Shown here one piece after another: positions 5,931 to 6,745 of a stretch of 6,745 bases of DNA. A program made the position numbers and the translations under genes. The notes beneath the pieces were generated by a model that was not told the origin of the DNA, searched no databases, and worked only from the letters and a program-made list of their open reading frames with translations. Source of the stretch: Methylomicrobium sp. (GTDB lineage: Bacteria > Pseudomonadota > Gammaproteobacteria > Methylococcales > Methylomonadaceae). Within the stretch, counting starts at the first letter, position 1, and the number at the start of each line of letters is the position of its first letter. The DNA lies in contig SLIO01000383.1 in the NCBI GenBank assembly GCA_007135635.1, positions 1 through 6,745 of the forward strand. The letters are read 5' to 3'.

Positions 5931-6745
5931 TTGGATTAAAGCCACAATTTTTTCCGCGACTTGATCGATCGGCAGAACGATATCGGCGGCTCCGATTTTA
6001 TAAGCTTCGCCGGGCATGCCCCAAACGACGCTGCTGGCTTCGTCTTGTACGATGTTAAAAGCGCCGGCCTTGTGCATGGCCTTCATGCCGGCCGCGCCAT
6101 CGATGCCCATGCCGGTCAGCATGACGCCGATGGCTTGATCGCCGACTTGTTGCGCAACCGAGTGAAACATCACGTCGACCGATGGTTTGTGCCGATTGAC
6201 CGGTTCGGAGTCATCGAGTTGGCAGAAATAAGCCCTGTGATCCCGAGTGACTTTTAAATGCCTATCGCCCGGTGCAATATAGATATGTCCGGACACTATT
6301 TCTAGCCCGGTTTGGGCAAGCGTTACCGTCATCGCCGATACCTCGTCGACATGTCTGGCAAACGAAGCGCTAAACGTTGCAGGTAAATGCTGCGAAATGA
6401 CAATGGGCGGGGTGTTTGCAGGGAGAAGGCAGGCTATTCGTTTGATCGCCTCGGTGCCGCCGGTCGATGCGCCGAGTGCAATGAGCAGCTTTTGTGGAGC
6501 GCCTTTACGGTTTTGATTGATAACTCCGGGTTTAACCGATATGAGATTGGGCTCATTATCCTGGATTCGCGCGCCGGCAGCCATGATGACTTTGCCGATC
6601 ATTTCTTCGGTGTATTCTTTCAGCGTGTGCGCCACATCCAGTTTGGGTTTCGAGACGAAATCGACCGCACCGAGTTTCAATGCTTCAAGCGTGACTTCGG
6701 CGCCCTGTTCGGTCAATGTTGAAATCATCACGACCGGCATGGGTC
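5928..6745 (-). CDS. cheB: Chemotaxis protein-glutamate methylesterase/deamidase CheB, 5' end outside window
   Basis: The C-terminal 271 residues of CheB, open to the right edge. The visible part starts inside the receiver domain: MPVVMISTLTEQGAE, then the conserved Lys in DFVSKP. A variable linker (~40-83, counted from the first visible Met at 6740) leads to the methylesterase domain. The catalytic triad is present: Ser92 in GASTGGT, His118 in SQHLP, Asp214 in GMGIDGA. It also shows HIYIAPGDRHL and the MPGEAYKIGAAD motif near the end. CheB demethylates or deamidates receptor glutamyl/glutaminyl side chains and is activated by phosphorylation from CheA; the acceptor Asp lies outside the window. 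The Met at 6740 is internal (in-frame Pro precedes it and homologues read RPMPVVMIS here), not the start. It is followed by the chemoreceptor after 10 nt, so cheA, cheW and cheR probably lie upstream. Confidence 0.97.
   Translation of the reverse strand, partial: PMPVVMISTLTEQGAEVTLEALKLGAVDFVSKPKLDVAHTLKEYTEEMIGKVIMAAGARIQDNEPNLISVKPGVINQNRKGAPQKLLIALGASTGGTEAIKRIACLLPANTPPIVISQHLPATFSASFARHVDEVSAMTVTLAQTGLEIVSGHIYIAPGDRHLKVTRDHRAYFCQLDDSEPVNRHKPSVDVMFHSVAQQVGDQAIGVMLTGMGIDGAAGMKAMHKAGAFNIVQDEASSVVWGMPGEAYKIGAADIVLPIDQVAEKIVALIQ

Noticed and set aside
6387..6722. 111-codon open frame on the plus strand
   Set aside because: Antisense to the catalytic part of CheB, with no recognisable domain.

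Overview
The window reads as part of a chemosensory and signal-transduction locus from a gammaproteobacterium. Every gene I can support lies on the minus strand, so the transcribed order runs from position 6745 down to 1. The closest stylistic match I recall is a methanotroph of the Methylococcales. That rests on the composition, the protein style and a hairpin-rich intergenic element of a type I remember from such genomes; it is inference, not proof.

Layout in transcription order: (1) the C-terminal part of the chemoreceptor methylesterase cheB, running off the right edge; (2) a membrane-anchored chemoreceptor with no periplasmic sensor, starting 10 nt after cheB with its Shine-Dalgarno overlapping the cheB stop codon; (3) a 101-aa STAS anti-sigma-factor-antagonist-type protein; (4) a protein combining a degenerate receiver domain with an RsbW/SpoIIAB-like HATPase; (5) a 206-aa soluble protein with two chemoreceptor-tip-like motifs; (6) after a 388-nt gap filled with hairpins, a 242-aa metallo-beta-lactamase-fold protein of the oxygen-binding di-iron (ODP/flavodiiron) type; (7) after a 219-nt gap holding a long inverted repeat and a candidate promoter, a HPt-REC-REC-PAS multidomain regulator running off the left edge.

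Genes 1 to 4 look like one operon, with gaps of 10, 49 and 21-36 nt; gene 5 follows after 97 nt. Receptor and CheB point to a CheA-based array, with cheA, cheW and cheR presumably upstream of the window. The STAS protein and RsbW-like kinase form a partner-switching pair. The Pseudomonas aeruginosa HptB-HsbR-HsbA pathway is a known case of such a pair linked to motility and a phosphorelay. The di-iron protein beside a receptor-like protein without a sensor domain recalls the Treponema denticola ODP chemotaxis sensor. The most interesting inference is that this locus couples an oxygen or iron signal, a chemosensory array and a partner switch; the sequence shows the parts, not the wiring.
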